NCBI GenBank assembly: GCA_029237685.1
Contig: JAQZBV010000003.1
Span: 1 to 64,000 of the forward strand
Length of the DNA: 64,000 nucleotides
Source of the DNA: Cytophagaceae bacterium
GTDB lineage: Bacteria; Bacteroidota; Bacteroidia; Cytophagales; Cytophagaceae
Direction: 5' to 3'
Shown: positions 50,267 to 59,938 of the stretch, in pieces
Layout: each line of letters opens with the position of its first letter
Numbering within the stretch: position 1 is the first letter of the stretch
The notes under the pieces: generated by a model
Database searches by the model: none
What the model was told of the DNA's origin: nothing
Seen by the model: the letters and a program-made list of their open reading frames with translations, nothing else
Position numbers and translations under genes: made by a program

Positions 50267-50657
50267 GCAGTGCATACCTGTAAGCCGGGTTCTGTCGAGT
50301 CTTATCATTTATCTGCGAGTCCTGTTGCCAGTACTCTTTAACGACCTACCCATTCAGCCTTCCGCCTTGCGGCGGATATTCAGCGAGCCGCTTTATATCA
50401 TAAAGACAGCTGAACCTATTTGGCCTTTCAACCCGTAAGGGTTACCCCAATGCCGGCTCTCACCGACACGAGTGAGCTCTTACCTCACTTTTTCACCCTT
50501 ACCATCCCGATAGCTATCGGGATGGCGGTTATTTTCTGTGGCCCTGTCTGTATAACGCCGAGGCGTCACCCTTCCCGTTAGGAAGTACGGCGCCCTGTGT
50601 TGCCCGGACTTTCCTCTGCCTCTGTATCGGAGACAGCGATAAGACAGTATGCACTGC
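50267..50657 (-). ncRNA. rnpB: RNase P RNA (class A)
   Basis: Catalytic RNA of RNase P, which matures tRNA 5' ends. About 391 nt. The universally conserved 5' segment gaggaaagtccgggc is visible near the start, the 3' segment acagaacccggcttacag near the end, and the terminal P1 helix is formed by gcagtgcatac and gtatgcactgc. The P12-like stem ccatcccgatagctatcggg is a long perfect hairpin. Immediately after P1 the minus strand has TTTTTT, so P1 can also act as the terminator stem. The track ORF at 50130-50438 is a shadow of this RNA. The ends are approximate by a few bases. Confidence 0.95.
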
Positions 50658-50675
50658 GTGACAAAGTTAGTAAAA

Positions 50676-50781
50676 AAGTTGTTAGTTGTTAGTTACTAGT
50701 TATTTGAAATAATAAGTTGTTTTCTTAAACTAATAACTAACAACTAACAACTAACAACTAACAACTAACAACTAACAACTT
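50676..50781. repeat. AACTAAC heptamer arrays, inverted pair
   Basis: Left arm agttgttagttgttagttac (50677-50702). Right arm, about six or seven tandem aactaac units (50731-50781), ends 3 bases before the Smr-domain gene stop codon. The left arm lies 20 bases upstream of the rnpB 5' end, so the array pair also fills the rnpB promoter region. Confidence 0.9.
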
Positions 50782-50783
50782 GT

Positions 50784-51716
50784 TTACTTTAGAGAAACCA
50801 ACGTCGCACCGTACCCAAACTTTTCCTTCTTCGCATCGCTAAAAGAAGCCACCTGTTTGTTGCGGCCGAGTCGCTTATGTAGTTCGGATTTCAAAATACC
50901 GTTTCCAATGCCATGAATGAAGGTGATTTCAGAACGCCCATGTGCAACGGCAAGATCCAAGTGTTTTTCAAAGGTATCTAATTGCAAACGCAGCATCTCC
51001 GCGGCATTCAAGGTACTGTGTTCGGGTATTAACTTTTCAATGTGAAGATCCACTTCTGATTGGGCCGCTGTAATGTGAAGTGTTTGATCTGCATCAGGGC
51101 GTAAAGCGGGAGCATTGGCTGGATTTTCTTTTTTAGCTGCAACTGCAGATTCAACAGGAAAGAGGTAACCTTTTTTATCCAGCAAAGGAATGTTTTGATT
51201 GGAACGCAAGACTTGTATTCCCGTAATCTTAAATCGAAACTCTATCGGAGCAGGAATGTTTTCGGGGGCGTTTTCATAAAAGCAAAGTTGAAGGATGCCA
51301 TGCGCTTCTTCTTGCAATTGCTGCCAGCTCAATCGGGTCAGGCTTTCTGCTGTGAAAGGATTGATGACACCATGTCCAATCCCTTTGATCGAACCGGTGC
51401 TTTTGCTGGTTTCAAACAGGGTATAGTGACAGGTACTTTTGCTGTCGTTGACAAAGTATAGATCAAAAGCTTGATCGTTAAAAGCAACAACCGCCAATTG
51501 ACGGCCTGTCGCTTTTTTTATTTTATCGAGTGGTTGTTCTTCTTCTAAAGCGGGTTCGGGATTGGCGACTTTTACAATTTCAGAAGCCATGACAGGAATG
51601 CGGAAACCATCCGTCGTTTCTACTTCCCATTCATTGGGGCCGAATGCTCGTACGATCTTTCCTTCTTCTTTGGCGTGAATGAAGCGAACGTAATCTCCTG
51701 GTTTGAATGTAGACAT
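50784..51716 (-). CDS. Smr-domain protein with KOW-like N-terminus (DUF2027/MutS2-related)
   Basis: 310 aa. N-terminal FKPGDYVRFIHAKEEGKIVR is a KOW/SH3-like segment; the middle is a beta-rich domain of the DUF2027 type; the C-terminus is an Smr domain with VDLHIEKL and ITFIHGIGNGILKSELHKRL, the HGxGxGxL motif of MutS2 and Smr nucleases. Smr domains cut or bind nucleic acid (RNA or branched DNA); recent work on MutS2-type Smr proteins also points to collided-ribosome rescue. Its role here is by similarity. The stop is followed after 3 bases by the heptamer array. The DUF2279 gene lies 5 bases upstream and is transcribed with it. Confidence 0.85.
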   Translation of the reverse strand: MSTFKPGDYVRFIHAKEEGKIVRAFGPNEWEVETTDGFRIPVMASEIVKVANPEPALEEEQPLDKIKKATGRQLAVVAFNDQAFDLYFVNDSKSTCHYTLFETSKSTGSIKGIGHGVINPFTAESLTRLSWQQLQEEAHGILQLCFYENAPENIPAPIEFRFKITGIQVLRSNQNIPLLDKKGYLFPVESAVAAKKENPANAPALRPDADQTLHITAAQSEVDLHIEKLIPEHSTLNAAEMLRLQLDTFEKHLDLAVAHGRSEITFIHGIGNGILKSELHKRLGRNKQVASFSDAKKEKFGYGATLVSLK

Positions 51717-51721
51717 ATCGA

Positions 51722-52618
51722 TTAGAAATAAAGAGGATGAAATTGAAATCCGTTTCTTCCGTTGTATTCTAACGCAGGGAAAGGAACATGAAGCATATTA
51801 AGCCCCCGGAATAATCCCCGAAGGAAAGCGTGTTTAGTTTTTATTCGATTGAAATCTACATCAAGAGAAAGAAATCCTCTGGCATAAGAGTGGTAACCGT
51901 TCTCACTGTTTTGTGAAGGTAAGGCATACAACATCTCTTCGGCGCCATAACCAATACTTACATTGAGCCATTTAGGAAATTTTTCCAGATGCGTGAGCGA
52001 AGCAATATTGAAAGATAACCAATAGGTTTGACCATTGTAATCTTTAAGGAAACGCTCCATGGTTGTTGCTCCCAGTGTATTGGGACGCATGGTGGCATAA
52101 CTTGTTTCATGATAGGAGAACTTTGGTGTAATGCGTATCTCATCCCATAACAGATGTTGTGTCACGACTAAAACACTTCCCGCTGTATTCGCTGTCAAAT
52201 CGCCCCAAGAGGCTCCATACTCATCTGAAAAGCCATCTAATACTTCAATGGGAATCATCAAGGCTGCTCCTGTAAAGCCGCCGAATAGAATGCTTTTTTT
52301 TCGGGAACTGCCTGTCCATTTCAATACACGTACGGCCGCATTGCTGACATGAAAAGAAGTGTATAGATGACCTATCTTATCTACACCTCTCCATTCATCG
52401 TTGTCATCAAAGAACTTAAACTCACTGCTGAGTTGATCTTTATACCAAATGCTTCCTAACAAGACCATGCCACCGGTATAGGTCACGCCTGAGGCCGTGG
52501 TTAGTAACGTAAAACGTTTTTTATTGAAGATCTCTGTGCTATCTGTTGTTTGCGCATGCAGCATGGCAACACCGCACGAAAAGAGCAATAGGCAACAGAA
52601 CCAAAGACGTCTTATCAT
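51722..52618 (-). CDS. DUF2279 outer-membrane-associated protein
   Basis: 298 aa. Signal peptide-like MIRRLWFCCLLLFSCGVAML. The DUF2279 block is DEWRGVDKIGHLYTSFHVSN and GASWGDLTANTAGSVLVV, with a hydrophobic central segment (GGFTGAALMIPIEVLDG). Family function unknown; members are periplasmic or outer-membrane. Upstream of the Smr gene on the same strand with a 5-base gap. Divergent from the DUF3078 gene. Confidence 0.85.
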   Translation of the reverse strand: MIRRLWFCCLLLFSCGVAMLHAQTTDSTEIFNKKRFTLLTTASGVTYTGGMVLLGSIWYKDQLSSEFKFFDDNDEWRGVDKIGHLYTSFHVSNAAVRVLKWTGSSRKKSILFGGFTGAALMIPIEVLDGFSDEYGASWGDLTANTAGSVLVVTQHLLWDEIRITPKFSYHETSYATMRPNTLGATTMERFLKDYNGQTYWLSFNIASLTHLEKFPKWLNVSIGYGAEEMLYALPSQNSENGYHSYARGFLSLDVDFNRIKTKHAFLRGLFRGLNMLHVPFPALEYNGRNGFQFHPLYF

Positions 52619-52757
52619 GTTATAGATAGTGTCTGAACAATATGAAAGGTAAACGGCGAACAGAGCAGTGATTTATGGAAATTTGTAGCTTATAACTCTA
52701 TAAAAATACAATTATTCAATAACTTTGACGGACTTTTAGTTTAAATCTTAAAAAGAA

Positions 52758-53741
52758 ATGAAAAAATCAGCTATCGTACAGTACTTCTGCTTGCTCTTCC
52801 TCTTGTTTCCTTTGGTTGCTTCTGCACAGAATGAAGGAATGACAGATGAACATAAAGCCTTCCTGAAAGCACAGGAAGAAATGAAAAAACAACAAACTCC
52901 GGACTCTTTGAGGTTTTGGAGAAGAGGAATTACTCCTGCGATCAATTTTTCACAAGTGAATTTATCAAACTGGAGTGGTGGGGGACAAAACTCCGTTTCT
53001 TTTACAGCACTGGTGTCTGCCTTTTTGAATTATGAGAAGAACAAGTGGTCCTGGTACAATAACCTTGATCTGGGTTACGGTCTTTCACGCATCGGTACCA
53101 GTTCTTCTCCTTGGATCAAGAACGAAGATAAAATCATCTATGTAGAAAAACTGTCTTACCGTATCGGTGAGCACAGTAAAATAAGCTGGTTGAATGATTT
53201 CAGAACACAGTTCGCAGAAGGCCGCAGGTATTTTAAAAGCGAGACGACGGGTTTAGATACTTCTCAGTATGTATCGAACTTTATGGCTCCGGCTTACCTT
53301 ACATCGGCACTTGGTTACGAATACAATCCCAATAAAAATTTCTTCTTATTCGTTTCTCCGGTAACGGCTAAGTTTACTTGTGTAAACGATTCTGAACTCT
53401 CTGCTGCCGGCGCATACGGAGTGAAGCCATACAATACTTTCCGCGCAGAATTTGGAGCCTTGGCGAACGCCAAACTGCAGTTTGCCATTGCGGAGAACAT
53501 TACCTTCTCCAGTACATTGACCGCATTTGCTAATTATGAAACATTAGACCGCATCGATATTTTCTCCGACAACTCTGTGTTGTTCAAAGTCAATAAATAT
53601 GTGACCGCTTCTTTCACGGCGAACATGATTTATGACGATGACATCAATATCACAAGGGGAGACGGCACCATCGGTCCGGATCTGCAATACAAACATGTAT
53701 TGTCTGTAGGTATCACTACAGTCATCGGAGATAAGCAATAA
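52758..53741 (+). CDS. DUF3078 outer membrane protein
   Basis: 327 aa. Signal peptide MKKSAIVQYFCLLFLLFPLVASAQ. The DUF3078 signature FWRRGITPAINFSQVNLSNWSGGG at about 52-76 and SVSFTALVSAFLNYEKNKWSWYNNLDL follow. A beta-barrel is suggested by alternating strands and the final VLSVGITTVIGDKQ. Family members are Bacteroidota outer membrane proteins of unknown role, predicted barrels. Ends with a perfect terminator. Confidence 0.88.
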   Translation: MKKSAIVQYFCLLFLLFPLVASAQNEGMTDEHKAFLKAQEEMKKQQTPDSLRFWRRGITPAINFSQVNLSNWSGGGQNSVSFTALVSAFLNYEKNKWSWYNNLDLGYGLSRIGTSSSPWIKNEDKIIYVEKLSYRIGEHSKISWLNDFRTQFAEGRRYFKSETTGLDTSQYVSNFMAPAYLTSALGYEYNPNKNFFLFVSPVTAKFTCVNDSELSAAGAYGVKPYNTFRAEFGALANAKLQFAIAENITFSSTLTAFANYETLDRIDIFSDNSVLFKVNKYVTASFTANMIYDDDINITRGDGTIGPDLQYKHVLSVGITTVIGDKQ

Positions 53742-53755
53742 TACAGCGGTTAGAC

Positions 53756-53801
53756 GTAAAAAAGAAAAGGGATGATATCACTATCATCCCTTTTCTTTTT
53801 T
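53756..53801. terminator. Long perfect terminator between DUF3078 and tamB
   Basis: aaaaaagaaaagggatgata / tatcatcccttttctttttt, a 20-bp stem with a 4-base loop. Bidirectional by sequence. Confidence 0.9.
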
Positions 53802-53813
53802 ACTAATTTTTTT

Positions 53814-53837
53814 ATAACTAACAACTAACAACTAATT
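53814..53837. repeat. AACTAAC heptamer array, short
   Basis: ataactaacaactaacaact, about three units, running into the tamB stop codon (minus strand, 53836-53838). Confidence 0.85.
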
Positions 53838-56800
53838 ATGGCGTTTTCTTTGGAAGAAGCTGAGGAGGATCTTCCGGCATAATCAATGGTGGTTCTACTA
53901 TCACAGTATCTACTGGTAAAGCATCATCGTCTTTCTTGATGATCATCTGATTCTTTAAGTTTTGTTTCTTTTCTTTCTTGTTACTTCTTCCAAACAATTC
54001 ACCAAGGTTATCAAACTCCTGTGTATGCGTGACACTGAAGCCTGTAGAGTTGGACACATTGCTGCTGGTACTGGAAATCACACTGTTCTGATTGGCTCTG
54101 TTAAAGAGTTTAAGTCTAAGTTTGCCGTCTTGTGTCAGAAAGTATTCCAGTGTCCATTCACCGATGACATTGGAGTTGGAACTGTTCTGACTTCCTGTAT
54201 TCTTGTTGTTTTGGCTTCCGGCTACCAATCCGTCCATAGATACTCGTAATCGTCCATCCAATAGAGTATAGGAGAAGCGCATGTTGAAGTTATTGTTTCC
54301 TCCGCTGGCTTGTGAAAGTTGCGTCAGATCTACTTGAATTTGCAAGTTAGGGTCTACCTGTGACAACCACATGCTCAATTGATTGGAAAGCAGTTCGTTT
54401 AAGTTTTGTGTAGCTCCTCCAACACCCGTGAATTCATTGGGAGGGGAGAACTGTCTGAATAATAATAAAGAGAATACCTGTCTGTTTAACTCACTTGGAT
54501 TGGTTTGTAATTGGTTCTCAAAGGCGGTGACGTAGCTACTCAGTGAGGATGGATATTTGTTCAAGATGTGAATGCCTAGTTCCACCTCAGGATGCAGCAA
54601 TTGTCCTGTGAGTTTCATGTCCAGGTCCACAGGTGTTCTTCGCTTGGCGTCTGCTGAATTTCTAACCAGTGTATCGCTGGAGGTAATGATAGGAGCAAGC
54701 GGAACATATTGCTGGTAGGCGGCATCAATATTCAATATCCCATCGTATGGATTACCTGTCCAGCTGATGCGGCTTCCATTCACAATCTTAAATTCTTTAT
54801 TGATGATATTGGCCAATGTAAAGTTATAGGATCCTTTTTCGATGATGTAATTGCCATACATGGAGAAGTCACCGCGCGTATCTACATTGAACTTCAATGA
54901 TCCTCTGCCGTAACTTTTTATGATATCTCCTGCCTGCTTGTCAAAAATAATTTCCGTGTAAGTGCCGGGTTCTATATTGACATTGAGATCCATGAGGATA
55001 CCGGAAAGGTTGATTTTCTTTTCCTGCAGCTTGTCTTTATCCTCATGTTTTACAAAGGTGATGTAGTCTTTTTCTTCTACGTCTTCGTAGCTGTTCATTG
55101 GAATATAGATTTTGCTGCTACGAAGCAAGGTCGCATCAGCTGTGATGCGGATATCATTTTCCGATCCTAGAAACTCCCAACTGCCTGTTCCGAATGCGCG
55201 ACCATAGAAAATGGAATTGTCTTTTTCTGTCGTATTCAATACAAAGAAGTTGTTCATTTCTCCTTTGAGGTTGAAGACGAAGTTTTGAAACAAATCATGG
55301 TATATACCTCCATTCAACACACAGGTTTCGCCAAACTGATCTTTGAGGTTGACGTTTTTAAAACCGATCAGGTTATCATTGAATATGATTTTATCATTCA
55401 GGGAATAGGTAGTGCCAAGGTATGGTATTTTGAAACGACCTTTCTCTACATAAGTCTCTCCATTGATATCCGGATCATTGTAAGGACCTGTAATTTTTAC
55501 GACGCCACTGGCTTCGCCTTGTATGTTTTCCAGAATACCTTCCAGCAAAGGATTTAAGAAAGTAAGATCTGTTTTGGTCATGTCTACCGTAAGGTCAATG
55601 TCATCTCCTGTATCGCTGATTCCTGGATTGAGGAGACCCGTAACCGTAGCAATGGTGCTGTAATCTTTGTAGAGGTCGAAGTCTATTTCTATTTTTTTCT
55701 TTTGCGTGTTGTAAAAGGAATTGCCTTCCATGTCTCCAACGGCTACACTGTCGATCTCCAGATCGTAGACTTCAATGTCACTGTAAAAATCAGGGGAGTC
55801 AAGAATGTTACTCAGTATAATGTCCCCATTGATCAAACCATTGATAGGAATAGTTGTTAAGAAGGTCAGGATGGTGTTAATGTTAAAGTTGTTGATGTTG
55901 ATGTTCAATTTCTGATCTTTATTGTCACTGATCCAGCCGTCTATGTTGAGGTGCTGGTTCAGGTATTGCATGTTCAATTCGTTCAGAAGGATAGAGCCAT
56001 CCGGCATGAGACTGATTTTTGCTTTTGGGTTAATGTCCCATTGCTCATCATCAATTTGTACGTAGGAATTTTCAGAGGTGATTTCAGTCTTATCCTTTAA
56101 GAAAAGGGCCTTGTTATTCAATACAATTTTATTGTTCATTCCGTCTTGTTCGAGAGAACTACTGATGAACAAAGAATCATTTTCGGTATGCCCTTTAATG
56201 GAAAGATTTTTGGTAGGCACCATGCGTTTGAATTTCTGACTGGCAGAAGCCAAATCATACGTGGTGGTCAAATGCGGACTGTAGGGACGCTTTGAAATAG
56301 TGCCGCTGACATTATTGCCCCGGAATTCGTAGAAGTTGTAGAACAGTGTATCAGAGATGAAATTCAAAGACAAATTATTCTGTTCTTCAGTCGAAGTATA
56401 CTTGCCTTGAAGCGTGGAGTTCGGAGACATAAATGTTCCTGGCAGGTAAATATCAAAGATTTGGTTCAGGTCTTTGATTTCGAAGTGGAAGTCAGCCTGC
56501 TGTTGTTTGCCAATGCTTGTTTTATTAGCATAATAACGGTTGGTTTCCGCTTCGTCGTTGTTGATTTTTAATAAGGCTTCTTCTCCCAGCATAACGAGCG
56601 ATTGTTCCAATCCAATAAAATCAAAATCTCCTTTGATGTTTCCATCAATCAAGTCTGATTGCAGGGTGAAAACGCGTTCGTTGTTATCCTGTTTGTAAAC
56701 TTCAGCGTGTATACTGTCTATGAATACTTCTTTGTTATTGGGGTAAAGCAAATAGGTTTGACCGGTATGGAGATTGCCTTCCAGTTCATTGATGTTGAGC

Positions 56801-58470
56801 ACACGCGCATTTAAAAATGCACTGGTACGGAGAGAGGGGAACTTGGAAGCCGATCCCAGATTCATGTTGTGCAGGTTGGCTTTGTCGCAAATCAGTTTGA
56901 AGTTAAATATTTTCCATTCTTCTCTAAAGTCAATGGTGCCATCCACGGAGGCTACTAAGTTCGAATCTTTAATAGCCGCGAATCCTTTAAAGAGCCTGTT
57001 GCTGAGGTCTGCTTTGGTGGTAATGTTTTTGTAATTATACACGGCATACACGATATTCACAGATGCACTCAGAATATTTTTACCCTCGCCAATCATTTCT
57101 CCTTTGATCGAGATACTTTCTGCCGCAGGATGTCCTATGAGTTCTCCGATTCTGAAATGATAGGTTTCTAATCTCCCCGACAGTTTAATGATTGGATTGC
57201 GTTCACCGATCTCCGGCCTGTTTAAGAAAAGATCGGCTTCGATTTTACCAAGACCTGTTTGATAGATTCCCTGTGTAGTAAAGTCATGAAAGAAACCGAC
57301 AAACTTTCCTTTACCTTCAAAGTAACGAAGCTTGATGATGTCATTGTAAATGTCGGTCTCTACATATTGTTTGAGATCAGGAATGTCAATCAGCACCGCT
57401 TTAGCGGAGCAGTCGAGAAACAAATCATCTATAGAAGGAAGATTTTTAAGATTAGCGGTTCCTCTGAAAAAAGAATTTTTCCCAAAACACAATTCCAGAT
57501 TTTTACCTTTGAGCCGATTGACCGTACCGCTGATATCGCCGCTGATGATGTAATTGTCATGGTAAGCATAAAGCATAGGAGAGAAGATGGCCAGGTCTTG
57601 TACCTTGAGGTGGCAATTATCTAAGGATCCTTTCATTTGTACTTGTGTATTGAACTCTGTCAATACAGAAATGGAATCGTAAGCAAAATGCACATCGGCG
57701 TTGATCGTAGAATTGCCTACGTGTGCATAAGCATGTTCAAAGTGCATGCCTGTTTCATGGAAACGAAAAAAGGTATTTAGCTCATGAATGTGCATCTTAG
57801 ATCGAAACTCTACTGCACGCAATTTATGCGTCGTTAATTGAATGGTATCAGAACGGATTTCAAATTGCTCAACGTAGGAATACACACTGTCGAATCCAAA
57901 ATGCATTTCATCAAAACCCGGTTTAACGACCAGTTCTGTTTCATCCATGAAACGAAATGACATATTCTTTAATTTCGCGTAGGGAATAGTAAATACAAAA
58001 GGTGCAGCCGTGGAAGTATCTAGAGGATCACCAAATTTGGCTTGCAAGGTGTTCATAAATTCGTTGATGTTGACGATAGTGTCTTGTTCAAACACATACA
58101 GGTTGACACCGCCATCTCTTACCACACAGTCTTCTATTTGAAACGTGCCACGCATCAGTTTATAAAAACTGAAATCAATGACGCCTTCGCCCAGGAAAAT
58201 CATGTCATTTTGTTCCCGGTCTTTCAACACGACATTTTGAAGAATGATGTGATCGTACCAGTCTATTTCAATATTGCCAATGGTGACGGGATAACCGATG
58301 AGTTCGGAGGTATAGGTCGTTGCTTCCCGGGTAGCGTAGTTTTTGACGGAAGGAATACGCAAAAGGAAAACTGCGATGACAGGGATGAGCAGGGCAATAA
58401 GGATAGCGCCCACTGCTATTTTAACAGTGATTTTTAAAAATCTGTTTATTTGAGTTAACTTTGGATTCAA
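53836..58470 (-). CDS. tamB: TamB-like translocation/assembly protein
   Basis: 1544 aa. N-terminal membrane helix at about 11-33, then a long AsmA/TamB-type beta-taco region made of repeating short strands, ending in the DUF490 domain (GRGSLKFNVDTRGDFSMYGN, KGSYNFTLANIINKEFKI, NGSRISWTGNPYDGILNIDA, RTPVDLDMKLTGQLLHPEVE) and a Ser/Asn-rich tail. TamB-type proteins bridge inner and outer membranes and move phospholipids or help barrel insertion. The start is a TTG at 58470: there is an in-frame TGA two codons upstream, and no later ATG keeps the helix. The start codon directly abuts the ATG of tsaD. No TamA homologue is adjacent. Confidence 0.9.
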   Translation of the reverse strand: MNPKLTQINRFLKITVKIAVGAILIALLIPVIAVFLLRIPSVKNYATREATTYTSELIGYPVTIGNIEIDWYDHIILQNVVLKDREQNDMIFLGEGVIDFSFYKLMRGTFQIEDCVVRDGGVNLYVFEQDTIVNINEFMNTLQAKFGDPLDTSTAAPFVFTIPYAKLKNMSFRFMDETELVVKPGFDEMHFGFDSVYSYVEQFEIRSDTIQLTTHKLRAVEFRSKMHIHELNTFFRFHETGMHFEHAYAHVGNSTINADVHFAYDSISVLTEFNTQVQMKGSLDNCHLKVQDLAIFSPMLYAYHDNYIISGDISGTVNRLKGKNLELCFGKNSFFRGTANLKNLPSIDDLFLDCSAKAVLIDIPDLKQYVETDIYNDIIKLRYFEGKGKFVGFFHDFTTQGIYQTGLGKIEADLFLNRPEIGERNPIIKLSGRLETYHFRIGELIGHPAAESISIKGEMIGEGKNILSASVNIVYAVYNYKNITTKADLSNRLFKGFAAIKDSNLVASVDGTIDFREEWKIFNFKLICDKANLHNMNLGSASKFPSLRTSAFLNARVLNINELEGNLHTGQTYLLYPNNKEVFIDSIHAEVYKQDNNERVFTLQSDLIDGNIKGDFDFIGLEQSLVMLGEEALLKINNDEAETNRYYANKTSIGKQQQADFHFEIKDLNQIFDIYLPGTFMSPNSTLQGKYTSTEEQNNLSLNFISDTLFYNFYEFRGNNVSGTISKRPYSPHLTTTYDLASASQKFKRMVPTKNLSIKGHTENDSLFISSSLEQDGMNNKIVLNNKALFLKDKTEITSENSYVQIDDEQWDINPKAKISLMPDGSILLNELNMQYLNQHLNIDGWISDNKDQKLNININNFNINTILTFLTTIPINGLINGDIILSNILDSPDFYSDIEVYDLEIDSVAVGDMEGNSFYNTQKKKIEIDFDLYKDYSTIATVTGLLNPGISDTGDDIDLTVDMTKTDLTFLNPLLEGILENIQGEASGVVKITGPYNDPDINGETYVEKGRFKIPYLGTTYSLNDKIIFNDNLIGFKNVNLKDQFGETCVLNGGIYHDLFQNFVFNLKGEMNNFFVLNTTEKDNSIFYGRAFGTGSWEFLGSENDIRITADATLLRSSKIYIPMNSYEDVEEKDYITFVKHEDKDKLQEKKINLSGILMDLNVNIEPGTYTEIIFDKQAGDIIKSYGRGSLKFNVDTRGDFSMYGNYIIEKGSYNFTLANIINKEFKIVNGSRISWTGNPYDGILNIDAAYQQYVPLAPIITSSDTLVRNSADAKRRTPVDLDMKLTGQLLHPEVELGIHILNKYPSSLSSYVTAFENQLQTNPSELNRQVFSLLLFRQFSPPNEFTGVGGATQNLNELLSNQLSMWLSQVDPNLQIQVDLTQLSQASGGNNNFNMRFSYTLLDGRLRVSMDGLVAGSQNNKNTGSQNSSNSNVIGEWTLEYFLTQDGKLRLKLFNRANQNSVISSTSSNVSNSTGFSVTHTQEFDNLGELFGRSNKKEKKQNLKNQMIIKKDDDALPVDTVIVEPPLIMPEDPPQLLPKKTP
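58456..58463 (+). promoter_or_regulatory. -7 box of tsaD inside tamB
   Basis: TAACTTTG is a full TAnnTTTG match ending 7 bases before the tsaD ATG and lying within the first codons of tamB (minus strand). If transcription starts 5-8 bases downstream, the mRNA is leaderless or nearly so. No TTG was found at the -33 position. Confidence 0.55.
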
Positions 58471-59478
58471 ATGTCAGATATTACGTTATTAGCCATCGAG
58501 TCATCTTGTGATGAAACCTCTGCTGCTGTTATTCACAACGGTATTATTTTGTCCAATATTGTGGCCGGACAAGAAGTACACAGCAAGTATGGTGGTATAG
58601 TTCCCGAGCTGGCATCACGTGCACACCAACAGCACATTGTACCTGTTGTGCACGAGGCACTCGCTCAGGCAAAGATAGTAAAAAAACAGCTGAATGCAGT
58701 TGCTTTTACAGGCGGCCCCGGATTACTTGGATCTTTGTTGGTGGGGGTGAGTTATGCCAAGGCTTTTGCTAAAGGATTGGGGATACCGATCATTCGGGTA
58801 AATCACATGCAAGCACACATTCTTGCTCACTTCATCGATGATCCCAAGCCGGCCTTTCCCTTCTTGTGCCTTACGGTGAGCGGAGGTCATACACAGATTG
58901 TCATGGTCCGTGGATACCTGGACATGGAAGTGATCGGTGAAACACAGGACGATGCGGTGGGGGAAGCGTTCGATAAAGCAGCGAAGATGCTGGGCTTACC
59001 TTATCCGGGTGGACCTTTGATCGATAAATATGCGGCCTTGGGAAATCCATTGGCTTATGAATTTCCGCATGTAGATATGCCGGGATTAACCTATTCGTTC
59101 AGTGGTATCAAAACAGCTTTCCTCTATTTTATCCAGAAGCAAACGAAACTCAATACGGATTTCGTGAAGCAGCATTTACCGGATATTTGTGCTTCGATAC
59201 AACATACACTGATACGGATATTATTTAGTAAATTACGCAAGGCGGTAAAAGAAACCGGTGTGCAGCGCATTGCCATCGCGGGAGGCGTATCCGCCAATAA
59301 AGGCTTGCGGAAAACATTGGAAGAAGCGGCGGCTGAACATCAATGGGAGATCTTCATCCCTTCTTTTGAATACTGCACGGACAATGCCGCTATGATTGCC
59401 ATGGCCGGGCATTATATGTATGAGAAAGGCCTGTTTGAAGAATGGACCTTCAGTCCTGAACCACGATTGAAATTATGA
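58471..59478 (+). CDS. tsaD: tRNA N6-threonylcarbamoyladenosine transferase
   Basis: Transfers the threonylcarbamoyl group to A37 of ANN-decoding tRNAs, together with TsaB, TsaE and others. 335 aa, close to the usual 335-340. The ASKHA-fold N-terminus is LLAIESSCDETSAAVI; the metal-binding pair is His112 and His116 (NHMQAHILAH); the C-terminal block is VQRIAIAGGVSANKGLRKTL followed by CTDNAAMIAMAG. Essential. The start is secure because the ESSCDET block always lies near residue 10. The smpB start overlaps its stop by 4 bases (ATGA). Confidence 0.97.
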   Translation: MSDITLLAIESSCDETSAAVIHNGIILSNIVAGQEVHSKYGGIVPELASRAHQQHIVPVVHEALAQAKIVKKQLNAVAFTGGPGLLGSLLVGVSYAKAFAKGLGIPIIRVNHMQAHILAHFIDDPKPAFPFLCLTVSGGHTQIVMVRGYLDMEVIGETQDDAVGEAFDKAAKMLGLPYPGGPLIDKYAALGNPLAYEFPHVDMPGLTYSFSGIKTAFLYFIQKQTKLNTDFVKQHLPDICASIQHTLIRILFSKLRKAVKETGVQRIAIAGGVSANKGLRKTLEEAAAEHQWEIFIPSFEYCTDNAAMIAMAGHYMYEKGLFEEWTFSPEPRLKL

Positions 59479-59936
59479 GTAAGTTAGATATAGCTAAAAA
59501 CGTTAACATAAAAAACAAGAAAGCCTCCTTTGAGTATGCTTTACTGGATACGTATGTGGCTGGTATGGTGCTGAAAGGCACAGAAATAAAGGCAATTCGC
59601 ATGGCGAAAGTGCAGATGGGAGATGCTTATTGTTATTTTGATAAAGGAGAATTATACATTACCCATTTACATATCTCAGAATATGAAAAGGGAAGTATTT
59701 ATAACCATGAGCCAGGAAGGACAAGAAAACTATTGCTTAAAAAGCGGGAGTTAGTTAAATTAGAAGGTAAACTGACCGATAAAGGATTGACCATTATTCC
59801 GGTCAGGCTCTTTGTAAGCGATAGAGGCTTTGCCAAATTGGAAATCGCTTTGGCAAAAGGTAAAAAACTCTACGACAAACGGGAAGGTATTAAGGATAAG
59901 GACATTAAGAGAGAACTTTCTCGCATCATCCGCTAA
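59475..59936 (+). CDS. smpB: SsrA (tmRNA)-binding protein
   Basis: Works with tmRNA to rescue stalled ribosomes by trans-translation. 153 aa, usual size. Features: NKKASFEYALLDTYVAGMVL, GTEIKAIRMAKVQMGDAYCY, GRTRKLLLKKREL and LFVSDRGFAKLEIALAKGKK, then the basic C-terminal tail (YDKREGIKDKDIKRELSRII) that inserts in the decoding channel. The stop is followed by a 2-base gap to the NlpC gene, in the same operon as tsaD. Confidence 0.97.
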   Translation: MSKLDIAKNVNIKNKKASFEYALLDTYVAGMVLKGTEIKAIRMAKVQMGDAYCYFDKGELYITHLHISEYEKGSIYNHEPGRTRKLLLKKRELVKLEGKLTDKGLTIIPVRLFVSDRGFAKLEIALAKGKKLYDKREGIKDKDIKRELSRIIR

Positions 59937-59938
59937 TT

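Noticed and set aside
50130-50438. 102-aa ORF overlapping rnpB
   Set aside because: It lies across the RNase P RNA and repeat copy F; the RNA explains the sequence.
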